DNA of 64,000 nucleotides. Source: Nocardia elegans NBRC 108235. GTDB lineage: Bacteria; Actinomycetota; Actinomycetes; Mycobacteriales; Mycobacteriaceae. Position numbers and translations under genes: made by a program. The notes beneath the pieces are model-generated. The model saw only the letters and a list, made by a program, of their open reading frames with translations, was not told the origin of the DNA and ran no database searches. Positions 26,131 through 35,668 of the stretch are shown piece by piece. How positions within the stretch are numbered: the first letter of the stretch is position 1; every line of letters begins with the position of its first letter. The stretch lies in contig NZ_BDBF01000014.1 of NCBI RefSeq assembly GCF_001612845.1, positions 106,220-170,219 of the forward strand, written 5' to 3'.

Positions 26131-26378
26131 CGGCGCTCGAGATGGTCGACGAGCCGCTCGATATCCGGGTTGTCGTAGAGCTCGGTGAGCGAGATCTCCA
26201 CGCCCAGAGCATCTTCCAGCACGCCGGCCAGGCGGGCGAGCTGCGCGGAGCTCAGGCCCAGATCGGTGAAAGGCACTGTGGTGGAGACGGATTCGGGTGC
26301 GGCGCCCAGCATGTGCGCGACGGCGGCGACCGCCGCGTCCGCCGAGGTGCCGATCCGTTCCCGCTGCCCCACCGCCAT
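26127..26378 (-). CDS. free-standing acyl carrier protein
   Basis: 83 residues. A four-helix ACP pattern is visible, with the phosphopantetheine site in FTDLGLSSAQLARLAGVLE. The usual Asp before the modified Ser is replaced by Ser (GLSS). The end (LYDNPDIERLVDHLERR) is the typical fourth helix. ATG 26378 is preceded by GGGGAGGA. It is the first gene of the operon and its stop overlaps the PKS start. It most likely accepts the acyl group from the acyl-AMP ligase and presents it to the KS. Confidence 0.85.
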   Translation of the reverse strand: MAVGQRERIGTSADAAVAAVAHMLGAAPESVSTTVPFTDLGLSSAQLARLAGVLEDALGVEISLTELYDNPDIERLVDHLERR

Positions 26379-26567
26379 GTCCTCCCCGTATCCGGCGCTG
26401 TCGCACGACGGTCGGGTGGCATGTGAGCGCGATTCGCGCAGCGGCTCACAGTGCCGACCGGGTGCGGGTGTCCCGCGTAGTGCAGGTTCCCCAGCGATTA
26501 TGCCGACAAGTCGGGGCCCGGTGAAGAGGTCGAGACGGCTGAGGCCACAGGGGCGAGAGTGACGAGA

Positions 26568-26597
26568 CGAGCCGCGACCCATGCCGGTCGCGGCTCG
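26568..26597 (-). terminator. terminator after nitronate monooxygenase gene
   Basis: Perfect 12-bp stem CGAGCCGCGACC / GGTCGCGGCTCG with a 6-base loop, 13 bases downstream of the nitronate monooxygenase stop. It isolates that gene from the acp-pks-faal operon. Confidence 0.8.
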
Positions 26598-26610
26598 CCC
26601 CGCCCGCCGA

Positions 26611-27999
<1,389 letters not shown>

Positions 28000-29565
28000 A
28001 TGACCACCGGTGTCCAGACCGACGAACCGATCCGGTCGCGTCGAAACCACTGGAACAACCAGCTCGCCACGCATGCGCTGATGCGCCCGGACGCGGTGGC
28101 GATCCGGTTCCGCGGGCAGGACACCACCTGGAAACAGCTGCACGAGCGGTCACTGAAATTCGCCGATGCTCTGGCTCGGCGCGGTGTCGGCTTCGGCGAC
28201 CGGGTGCTGATTCTGGCGCTCAACTACACCGAGTACCTGGAGGCCGTGTTCGGCATCAACGCGCTGGGCGCGATCGCGGTACCGGTGAACTTCCGGCTCA
28301 CCCCGCCCGAGGTCGCCTACATCGTGGCCGATTCGGGGGCCGCGGCGATCGTCACCGACTCGCTGCTGCAGCCGCTGGCCACCGGTGTGATGGCGCAGAG
28401 CGAGGCGCTGCGTACCTGCGTCGTCATCGGCGGCACCACGGGCGAGGGCGTCATCGGCTACGACGACTTCCTCGCCGAGACCGGCGAACCCCATGTGCCG
28501 CAGGACATTCCGGAGGACACTCCGGCGTTGATCATGTACACCTCGGGCACCACCGGCAGCCCCAAGGGTGCGATCCTGTCCTACGAGAATCTGAATGCCC
28601 AGGCGCTGACCTGCATTCGGGCGATGAACGCTACCCCCGACAGCATCGGCTTCTGCACCTCGCCGCTGTTCCACATCGCCGGACTGGGCTCCCTTGCCCC
28701 GGCGTTCATGCTCGGCTCCAAGACCGTGTTGCATCCGCTCGGCGCGTTCAACGCGACCGAATTCCTCGACGCCATCGAGGCCGAACAGGCCACCACCGCC
28801 TTCTGTGTCCCCGCCCAGTGGCAGCTGATCTGCGAGGATCCGACGGTCAAGGAGCGCAAGCTGGCGTTGGAGACGTTGAGCTGGGGAGCGGCGCCCGCCT
28901 CGGAGACCGTGCTGCGGGCGATGGCCGAGTGCTTCCCGAACGCGCAGAACGTCGCGGTCTTCGGCCAGACCGAGATGTCGCCGATCACTTGCGTACTCGA
29001 GGGCAAGGACGCGCTGCGCAAACTCGGCTCGGTCGGTAAGCCCATCCCGACCATCCAGAGCCGCGTCGTCGACGACGAGATGAACGATGTCGCGCCGGGC
29101 GAGATCGGCGAGATCGTCTACCGCGGGCCGACCATGATGCAGGGCTACTGGAACAAGCCCGAGGCGACCGCGGAAGCCTTCGCCGGCGGCTGGTTCCACT
29201 CCGGTGACCTGGTTCGCCAGGACGAGGAGGGCTTCGTCTGGGTGGTCGACCGCAAGAAGGACATGATCATCTCCGGCGGCGAGAACATCTACTGTGCCGA
29301 AGTGGAGAATGTGCTGTTCGCGCATCCGAAGATCCACGAGGCCGCGGTGGTCGGCCGGGCCCACGAGAAGTGGGGCGAGGTGCCCGTGGCCGTGGTCGCG
29401 CTGCTCGACGGCGAAACGCTGACCCTCGAGGAGCTGACCCCGTTCCTCAACGAGAACCTGGCCCGGTACAAGCATCCGAAGGATCTGGTGATCGTGCCGG
29501 AGCTGCCGCGCAATGCCAGCGGCAAGGTGGTGAAGGTGCAGTTGCGCAAGGAATACGCGGGCTGA
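28000..29565 (+). CDS. fadD5: acyl-CoA synthetase, FadD5-like
   Basis: ATP-dependent ligation of CoA to a fatty acid or a related acid. 521 residues. AMP motif YTSGTTGSPKGAILS, FGQTEMSPITC, WFHSGDLVRQDEEGFVW and KKDMIISGGENIYC follow in order. The catalytic Lys is in PRNASGKVVKV. From memory it reads very close to Mycobacterium FadD5 along its whole length, though no mce operon is adjacent here. In mycobacteria FadD5 is linked to mce1 and recycling of mycolic acids. That role is an inference for this gene. GAGAGGAG precedes ATG 28000, a sigma-70-like promoter lies upstream and a strong terminator downstream. Confidence 0.87.
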   Translation: MTTGVQTDEPIRSRRNHWNNQLATHALMRPDAVAIRFRGQDTTWKQLHERSLKFADALARRGVGFGDRVLILALNYTEYLEAVFGINALGAIAVPVNFRLTPPEVAYIVADSGAAAIVTDSLLQPLATGVMAQSEALRTCVVIGGTTGEGVIGYDDFLAETGEPHVPQDIPEDTPALIMYTSGTTGSPKGAILSYENLNAQALTCIRAMNATPDSIGFCTSPLFHIAGLGSLAPAFMLGSKTVLHPLGAFNATEFLDAIEAEQATTAFCVPAQWQLICEDPTVKERKLALETLSWGAAPASETVLRAMAECFPNAQNVAVFGQTEMSPITCVLEGKDALRKLGSVGKPIPTIQSRVVDDEMNDVAPGEIGEIVYRGPTMMQGYWNKPEATAEAFAGGWFHSGDLVRQDEEGFVWVVDRKKDMIISGGENIYCAEVENVLFAHPKIHEAAVVGRAHEKWGEVPVAVVALLDGETLTLEELTPFLNENLARYKHPKDLVIVPELPRNASGKVVKVQLRKEYAG

Positions 29566-29630
29566 CCTTCGGGCAGGGGATATGCCCGGCACGTGCGAGG
29601 CAGGACCTACGCCGCGTACCCGGTCGTGAA

Positions 29631-29660
29631 CGAGCCGCCGAGTCGACACTCGGCGGCTCG
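29631..29660. terminator. terminator between convergent fadD and membrane-protein genes
   Basis: Perfect 13-bp stem CGAGCCGCCGAGT / ACTCGGCGGCTCG with a CGAC loop, 65 bases after the fadD stop. Confidence 0.8.
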
Positions 29661-29720
29661 TCGCCGTATCGGCCCGCGGCCGGGGGTTTGTCCCGCGACT
29701 GGTGCGAATCGGCGTGCGGC

Positions 29721-32093
29721 TCAGATCATGTCGTGCTTGGTGAGCCAGTTCATCAGCGGCCAGCCGCAGAAGACCGGCAGCCAGCAGGTCAGTACCCGGT
29801 ACAGCAGAACGGCCGGCACGCCGATCGCCGCGGGCACGCCGAAGGCGGCCAGACCACCGATCAGCGCCGCCTCCACCGCGCCCACACCACCGGGCGTGGG
29901 TGCGGCCGAGGCCAGCGTCCCGCCGATCATCGTCACGACCGTCACGGTCACGAATGTCGTTGCGCCGCCGAATGCTTCGATGGCCGCCCACAGCGCGCCC
30001 GCCGCGCCGAGCGTGGTGGTCGCGCAGCCGCCGACGATCATCAGCAGCCGTTTCGGTTCACGCGAGAGCGTGTGCAGTTCCGCGACCACCTCCGCCAGCT
30101 GCGGTCGCACCTCGTTGCGCAGCCAGCGCCGCACCGTCGGCACGAACATGGCCGCACCGACCGCGCCCAGCAGACCGCCGGCCAGCAGATACAGCACGGT
30201 CGCACTCGGCACGAAATGTTCCAGGTTCGCCGAGACACCGGCGGCCACGCTGAAGACGATCAGCAGCACCACGTGCGTGATCACCTGCACCGCCTGGTTC
30301 AGTGCCACCGCCGCGGTCGCCTTCACTGTGCCCAGGCCGCTCTTCTGCAGGAATCGGACACTCAGCGCCAGCCCGCCGACCCCGGCGGGCGTGGTGGTCG
30401 CGGCGAAGGTGTTGGCGACCTGCATGCCCAGCAGCTTGCGGAAATTCACCGAGGTCCCGGCACATCCCCACAGCGCCATCGCCGCGCCGACATAGGTGGC
30501 GGCCGAAATCGTCAACCCCAGCAACGCCCACCACCAGTTCGCGGTACGCAGTTCGGTGAAGAAGGTCGGCACCTGGCTGATGAACGGGTAGGCCACGTAC
30601 ACCAGCGCGATCAGCAGCACCAGCTGCACGATCTGGTTGCGCGAGTAGCGGGTGATCCGCGCGGCCTCGATCCGATCCTTACCGGTCTGCTGAAGTACTT
30701 GGGCGCGGACCGTTTTCATCAGTTCGCCGCTGTCGGGCACCGATTTGCGGACCTGGGTGCCGATTCCGTTCTTGGTGAGCCGGCGCGAGGCGTCGAGCAC
30801 CGCCTGTTCCCCCAGCACGTGAATGGCGGTGGCCACCACCGTTTCCGCCCCGAACAGGGAACTCGTGGTGAGCAAGAGCTGCGCGATATCGGCGGAGAAG
30901 CGGGAGTCGAAGGCGCCGAATTCCGCCGCCATGAAGCCGCCGAACAGCACCCGCCCCTCGGCGATGCGGATTTCCTCGACCCGCAGATCGCCGTGGGTGA
31001 TCTGGGCGCGATGCATGTTCTGCAGTGACCGCCAGACGTTGGTCAGCACCACCTCACTGTCGCCGGGGGCCAGCTGCCGGCCCCGGGGCGCGGTGTGCGC
31101 GTACAGGGTCCAGCCGCGGCTCAGCGCGGCCACCGTCAGCGGTTTGTTGCTGGCCAGTCCCAGATCGCCGAGCGCGATACCCATCAGTGCGCGATGCTCG
31201 ACCGCGCGGCGCATCGAGGCGAAGGCGGGGGTGCGTTCGCTGCTGCGGAAGGTCAGCCAGCGCCGGGCCTGCCGCAACATTCCCCAGCTGCGCTGATTCT
31301 GCCCGTACATCTCCACGATCAGCTGGCGATGCGGCCCGGTGTCGGCGCTCAGCAGCAGCGGTCCGGGACCGGCCGGGCGCAGCACGGTGAATCCGGTGAC
31401 GGTGTATCCGCGGCCGGCCAGCACCCGGACGGCGGCCTCCAGCGGCACCTCCAATGCCGGAGTGCCGACCAGCAGGACGATCACCGCACCGACGAACCAG
31501 CCCACCGCGAGCCCGAACATCGCCCGCGAGGGCACCACCAGACTCACGAACAGGTGCAGCGGCACGAACGCGATCAACAGCGCCCACCACAACCGCCGCC
31601 AGGATGCCGGCAGCCAGGGACTGGCCACGGTCAATCCGGCGGCCAACATCGCGATCCAGCGCGGATCGTCGAGAAATTGCGACAGGAACGTGTCGAGCTG
31701 GCGTGGCACCGCCAGATGCCACTGCGGCGCCGAGATTCCGGATTCGGTGATGGACAGCGCCAGGACCGCGATCAGGCCCGCGGTGACGTAGCCGCTGAGC
31801 AGTTTCCATTGCATCCGGAAGATCAGGCGAACGAGAATCGCGAAGGGCAATGCCAGAATCGCGATGCCGTAGAGCAGATAGACCAGGTTGGACTGTTCGG
31901 GCGTGAGGAAGCCGACGATGTCGGAGACCGATCGCTCCAGGGCTTCCCAGCGCGGCCGGGTGACGAGCGATCCGGCGACCACCACCGCTACCAGCAGGGC
32001 GGACAGCACCACGCGAATGATGTCGCTGGTCCGCCTGATCCGCGGCTGCAGCAGACTGCCGGAGACGGGGATCTCCCGCCCGTCTACTCGCAT
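29721..32093 (-). CDS. large membrane protein: kinase-like middle, LPG-synthase-like (YbhN/AglD) C-terminus
   Basis: 790 residues in three parts. About residues 20-230 hold some six membrane helices. Residues ~230-460 are cytoplasmic and resemble a degenerate protein or aminoglycoside kinase, with ITHGDLRVEEIRI at the catalytic-loop position and GGFMAAEFG where a DFG would be. The C-terminal ~300 residues form a lysylphosphatidylglycerol-synthase-type flippase domain with the family signature PTPGGVGAVEAAL. Such proteins are thought to handle lipid-linked substrates. The start ATG 32093 is weakly supported, and the frame stays open upstream. Confidence 0.8.
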   Translation of the reverse strand: MRVDGREIPVSGSLLQPRIRRTSDIIRVVLSALLVAVVVAGSLVTRPRWEALERSVSDIVGFLTPEQSNLVYLLYGIAILALPFAILVRLIFRMQWKLLSGYVTAGLIAVLALSITESGISAPQWHLAVPRQLDTFLSQFLDDPRWIAMLAAGLTVASPWLPASWRRLWWALLIAFVPLHLFVSLVVPSRAMFGLAVGWFVGAVIVLLVGTPALEVPLEAAVRVLAGRGYTVTGFTVLRPAGPGPLLLSADTGPHRQLIVEMYGQNQRSWGMLRQARRWLTFRSSERTPAFASMRRAVEHRALMGIALGDLGLASNKPLTVAALSRGWTLYAHTAPRGRQLAPGDSEVVLTNVWRSLQNMHRAQITHGDLRVEEIRIAEGRVLFGGFMAAEFGAFDSRFSADIAQLLLTTSSLFGAETVVATAIHVLGEQAVLDASRRLTKNGIGTQVRKSVPDSGELMKTVRAQVLQQTGKDRIEAARITRYSRNQIVQLVLLIALVYVAYPFISQVPTFFTELRTANWWWALLGLTISAATYVGAAMALWGCAGTSVNFRKLLGMQVANTFAATTTPAGVGGLALSVRFLQKSGLGTVKATAAVALNQAVQVITHVVLLIVFSVAAGVSANLEHFVPSATVLYLLAGGLLGAVGAAMFVPTVRRWLRNEVRPQLAEVVAELHTLSREPKRLLMIVGGCATTTLGAAGALWAAIEAFGGATTFVTVTVVTMIGGTLASAAPTPGGVGAVEAALIGGLAAFGVPAAIGVPAVLLYRVLTCWLPVFCGWPLMNWLTKHDMI

Positions 32094-32341
32094 GTCGTAT
32101 CGAAACTTTCGGATCGAGGGAGCTGCGTCGGTCCCTGGGTCGGCTCGGGTGTGAGTATGCAGGAGGCCGTCCGAGCGCCCGTCGGCAACACGCCGTTCCC
32201 CGGGTTCGCGCAGGTGGGCGTGCGCGTACTCCACCCGAGCCGACCGCACTCGGGTGGCTGTTCCGCGTCCGGATCTCCGCTCGCTCGGGCCGAGGCCACC
32301 GCGCGAGCGCCCGGGTCTTCGCGGACCGGCAGGGCGCAGCG

Positions 32342-33106
32342 TCACCCGGGCGGTCCCGAGCCGGCCGTGACGGGTGCGTCGGTGTCGCCGATGCTGAAGA
32401 TAGCGCCGGTCATGGTGCCGGTATCGAGTTCGGCGATCGCGGCCGCGACCAGCTCCGTCGGCACCAGCGCGGGAAAGGAATTGGGGGCGACGGCATTCGC
32501 GCGGACCCCGAATTCGGCGAATTCCGCGGCGATATGCCTGGTCAAGTGGTCGAGCGCGGCCTTGGTCGCGGAATATACGGCCTGCCCGCCGGAGTAGACC
32601 CGGGATCCGGACAAACTCGAGACGTTGACGATATTGCGATTGCGCGCCCGATTCTCGTCGCCGCGATGCAGCCAGCAACGCTGCGCGAGCCGCGTCGCCA
32701 GTCGCAGCGGCACCTCGACGTTCATCGCGAACTGCGGGGCGAGCGCGTCGAGGGCGGTGTCGCCGTCGACGAGGCCGTTCGGTTGCAGATCCAGCTGCGC
32801 CGCATTGTTGACCAGCAGATCGACCGCGCCGAATTTCGCCAGTGCCAGATCCACCACTCGCTCGGCCTCGCCCTCGCGGCGCAGATCGGCGCGCACGACG
32901 AAGATGCGGGAGTCGTTCTCCGGAACAGGCTGCCAGGGTTCCAGCGGATCGATGAACCATTCCTCCTGGGAGGGCGCGGCCGGAACCCGATTGCGGCAGA
33001 CGGCCACGATGTCGTAGTCCCGGTAGTACGCGCGGCAGAACGCATCGCCCAATCGCCCACCCGCCCCGGTGAGCAGGCACACTCGACGGCTGTCACCACT
33101 GGACAA
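32342..33106 (-). CDS. SDR family oxidoreductase
   Basis: 254 residues. The cofactor motif is TGAGGRLG, then NNAA and the catalytic Ser in VSSLSGSRV. Tyr/Lys are in YSATKAALDHL, all classical SDR. It is unusual in having a ~25-residue insertion after the second strand (SQEEWFIDPLEPWQPVPEND). The start codon lies inside the 3' end of the 2OG-oxygenase gene (14-base overlap), so the two are translated together. The likely role is oxidation or reduction of the product or precursor of that oxygenase. The substrate is unknown. Confidence 0.82.
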   Translation of the reverse strand: MSSGDSRRVCLLTGAGGRLGDAFCRAYYRDYDIVAVCRNRVPAAPSQEEWFIDPLEPWQPVPENDSRIFVVRADLRREGEAERVVDLALAKFGAVDLLVNNAAQLDLQPNGLVDGDTALDALAPQFAMNVEVPLRLATRLAQRCWLHRGDENRARNRNIVNVSSLSGSRVYSGGQAVYSATKAALDHLTRHIAAEFAEFGVRANAVAPNSFPALVPTELVAAAIAELDTGTMTGAIFSIGDTDAPVTAGSGPPG

Positions 33107-33866
33107 TGCGGTCCCCTCCCCAGCGGCTCGCCGCCTGCTCCTTCGGCCGGTGCAACCACATCACCACACTGTTGCGGGCCGCGGTGTTGGCGCCGAGGAA
33201 GGTGTGCCAGGACCGCGGCGTGCATTCGAAGACGACCATCGAATTGTCCAGCGGCGGAACGACCACCGTGGGTGTCGGCTCCGCGGCGCCGATATCGGCG
33301 AACAGTCCCGTCTCGCCGCCGTCGCCCGGCTGCCATTCGCTGTTGCCCAGATAGAACAGCACCGCGACCGCGCGCACCATTTCACGCGCCGGCACCCCCG
33401 CGGGCCGGGCGCCGGACTTCAGATCGATATCGTCGCCCGGCAGGCCGACCGTGTCCGGCCCGGGCGCCGCCCCCGGGAACCAGGCCGGGGTGAGGTCGTG
33501 GTGCGGCCAGCCGCGCGGACTCCCCGGCGGGTGATGGTGAAGTGAGCCCTCGACGTCGCCGCTGGCCGGGACGCCCGCGACTCGTGCGATCAGGTCGTGC
33601 CAGGCGCGCGACAGGAAGACCTCGAGCGGTCCGTTGCGCATCCGGGTCAGGCTCGCGCCGGAGGCGCCGTAGCCCGCGGCAACCGGACCGAACAGGTCCT
33701 GGCGATCGGTGCGCACCCGTTCGAATTCGACCGCGAGCCGCTGGTAGAACTCGGCGACGAAGACGTCGCGGACGTAGACGTGGGGGAAGGGGCGGGTGCG
33801 GCGAATCCATCGCCGATGTGCCAGCAGATCGATGAACCACCGCGGCAACGGCGCCTCGGACAACAT
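33093..33866 (-). CDS. 2-oxoglutarate/Fe(II)-dependent oxygenase
   Basis: Probable hydroxylase, 257 residues. The metal-binding HxD is seen in WPHHDLTPAW and the distal His in RSWHTFLGAN, followed by an Arg/Lys for 2-oxoglutarate. VFYLGNSEWQPGDGGETGLF-like strand patterns (read here as LFYLGNSEW then GDGGETGLF) resemble the 2OG-FeII family near prolyl-4-hydroxylase. N-terminal PFPHVYVRDVFVAEFYQRL is also typical. It is the first gene of a two-gene unit with an overlapping SDR. The substrate could be a peptide, lipid or small metabolite. Confidence 0.8.
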   Translation of the reverse strand: MLSEAPLPRWFIDLLAHRRWIRRTRPFPHVYVRDVFVAEFYQRLAVEFERVRTDRQDLFGPVAAGYGASGASLTRMRNGPLEVFLSRAWHDLIARVAGVPASGDVEGSLHHHPPGSPRGWPHHDLTPAWFPGAAPGPDTVGLPGDDIDLKSGARPAGVPAREMVRAVAVLFYLGNSEWQPGDGGETGLFADIGAAEPTPTVVVPPLDNSMVVFECTPRSWHTFLGANTAARNSVVMWLHRPKEQAASRWGGDRIVQW

Positions 33867-33952
33867 ACAAGCTCCCTCCCGGACTACCCGCCGATCTTAT
33901 TGCCTTCCCGGTACCGCGCCGAGTTCGTCCCGGTTTGTGCAACCATCACCCG

Positions 33953-34579
33953 GTGGTGCGCGACGTTCGGGTCTGTTTCGTGGGAGATTCTCTGGTTGCG
34001 GGACTGGGAGATCCGCAGTGTCTCGGCTGGGCGGGCCGGCTCGCCGGACGTGCGACAGCGGCCGGAATTCCGCTGACCTACTACAACCTCGGGGTGCGAC
34101 GCCAGACCTCCTCCGATATCGCCGCCCGCTGGGAGGCCGAATGCGGACAGCGATTATCCGGCGAGGTCGACGCGCGGGTCGTCTTCTCCTTCGGCGTCAA
34201 TGACACGCTGCGGGAAAACGAGGCGATCCGGGTGCCGGCCGACGAGTCCGCGGCCAACCTCCGCCGCATGCTGCGCCGCTGCGCCGAACTCGACTGGACC
34301 GTCCTGGTGGTCGCGCCGCCGCCCTGCATCGACGACGAACAGAACGCGCGCACAATCGAATTGGACGATCGATTCACCGAAATGTGCTCCCGCGAACAGG
34401 TTCAGTATCTTCGCGTTCACCAACCGCTGCGTCACAACGACATCTGGATGCGCGAACTGCGCGACGGCGACGGCTACCACCCCGGCGCGCCGGGCTACGA
34501 GCAGCTGGCGGCCATGATCGGCCCGCATTGGCTGCAATGGCTGACCGAACCTCGCACCCACCTCCCCACGGTGAGCTGA
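33953..34579 (+). CDS. SGNH/GDSL-family hydrolase
   Basis: Esterase or lipase-like hydrolase of about 208 residues. Block I is VCFVGDSLVAGLG (nucleophile Ser), block III GVNDT, and block V DGYHPGAPGYEQLA (catalytic Asp and His). No signal peptide, so it is probably cytoplasmic. Start is GTG 33953 or 33956, and neither has a clear ribosome site. A TTG at 33935 is also in frame. It is divergent from the 2OG-oxygenase gene over ~85 bases. Confidence 0.82.
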   Translation: MVRDVRVCFVGDSLVAGLGDPQCLGWAGRLAGRATAAGIPLTYYNLGVRRQTSSDIAARWEAECGQRLSGEVDARVVFSFGVNDTLRENEAIRVPADESAANLRRMLRRCAELDWTVLVVAPPPCIDDEQNARTIELDDRFTEMCSREQVQYLRVHQPLRHNDIWMRELRDGDGYHPGAPGYEQLAAMIGPHWLQWLTEPRTHLPTVS

Positions 34580-34705
34580 TCCGCCGTATTTCTCCGCACC
34601 GCGTTTTTCTGCGCACCGATTAGTTAGCGTTGTTCGTCCCGTCTTCATGGTTCGAACGCATCGGCCGACCGGGCCGGTGACAGGTTGCAGAGGAGCAGGT
34701 CAATC

Positions 34706-35266
34706 ATGGGGAAGATCGTTGTCGCCGAGTTCGTTTCGCTGGACGGATTCATCCAGGATCCGCTGTGGACCGCACCCTTCTGGTGCGACGGCATCGCGAA
34801 GTACAAATCCGGTGAGCTGGAGGCGGTCGACGCCTTGCTGCTGGGCCGCACCACGTATCAGATGTTCGCCGCGTCCTGGCCGGACCACCCGGAAGAGGGT
34901 GCGTACAAGGACAAGATGAACAGCATGCCCAAGTATGTGGCGACCGATTCGCTGCGCGATCTGGAGTGGAACGCTCAGCGCGTCGAGGGCGATCTCGCCG
35001 CCGGCATCGCGAAACTGCGGACCGAGCAGAACCTGCTGGTCTTCGGCAGCGCATCGCTGGTGAAGTACCTGCGCGAACACGAACTGGTCGACGAGTACCG
35101 CCTGGTCGTCTACCCCGTCCTGCTGGGCAGCGGCCTGCGGCTGTTCGAGTCCGTCGAGCCGGAAGCCACCCTCGCCCTCGCCGAATCCGAGGTGCTCGAC
35201 AACGGCGTCCTCCTCGCCACCTATCGGGTCACCAGCAATTCGGTGGTGCGGCCCAGCTTCGGCTGA
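34706..35266 (+). CDS. dihydrofolate reductase family protein (RibD C-terminal-like)
   Basis: 186 residues. Early VVAEFVSLDGFIQDP and GRTTYQMFAASWP, then LLVFGSASLVKYL and LVVYPVLLGSGLRLF, are the standard pattern of the RibD_C/DHFR-like family. These NADPH-dependent reductases are usually of unknown specificity and are not the essential FolA. ATG 34706 follows GAGGAG. The gene lies 12 bases from the convergent VOC gene. Confidence 0.87.
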   Translation: MGKIVVAEFVSLDGFIQDPLWTAPFWCDGIAKYKSGELEAVDALLLGRTTYQMFAASWPDHPEEGAYKDKMNSMPKYVATDSLRDLEWNAQRVEGDLAAGIAKLRTEQNLLVFGSASLVKYLREHELVDEYRLVVYPVLLGSGLRLFESVEPEATLALAESEVLDNGVLLATYRVTSNSVVRPSFG

Positions 35267-35278
35267 CCGGCCCGCCAC

Positions 35279-35632
35279 TCATTCGCGGTGGCGGACGATA
35301 TTGAGCACGTTGCCGTCCGGGGCGCGGACCAGGAACCGGCGAACTCCCCAGGGCTCGGTGGTGAGGGGATGGACGATCTCGTAGCCGAGGCGTTGCGCCT
35401 GCGCATAGGCGGCGTCGACGTCGTCCACCAGCACCGACGCGACGGAGTCCGCGGGCGCGGCCGCGTCCTGTGTGACGAGCTGGACGGCGGCGCCCGTCTC
35501 CGGGGACGTGTAGCGGGCAACCCAGCCCAGATCGAATTCCTCGGTGCTCAGGCCGAGGAATTCGGTGTAGAAATCGCGGGCGGCCTCGATATCGGCCACT
35601 CGAAGGTTGGCCAAGATGCGATGGGTGCGCAT
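35279..35632 (-). CDS. VOC-family (glyoxalase/bleomycin-resistance) protein
   Basis: 117 residues, one pair of VOC modules. LRVADIEAARDFYTEFLGL begins the first half, and VDDVDAAYAQAQRLGYEI with the metal-ligand-like end APDGNVLNIV closes the second. Family roles include glyoxalase, extradiol dioxygenase and antibiotic binding, and none can be chosen here. ATG 35632 is preceded by GGAG. Convergent with the DHFR-family gene. Confidence 0.85.
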   Translation of the reverse strand: MRTHRILANLRVADIEAARDFYTEFLGLSTEEFDLGWVARYTSPETGAAVQLVTQDAAAPADSVASVLVDDVDAAYAQAQRLGYEIVHPLTTEPWGVRRFLVRAPDGNVLNIVRHRE

Positions 35633-35668
35633 GCGGTTCTCCTGTCCGCCGGGCATCGGTCGGTAATG

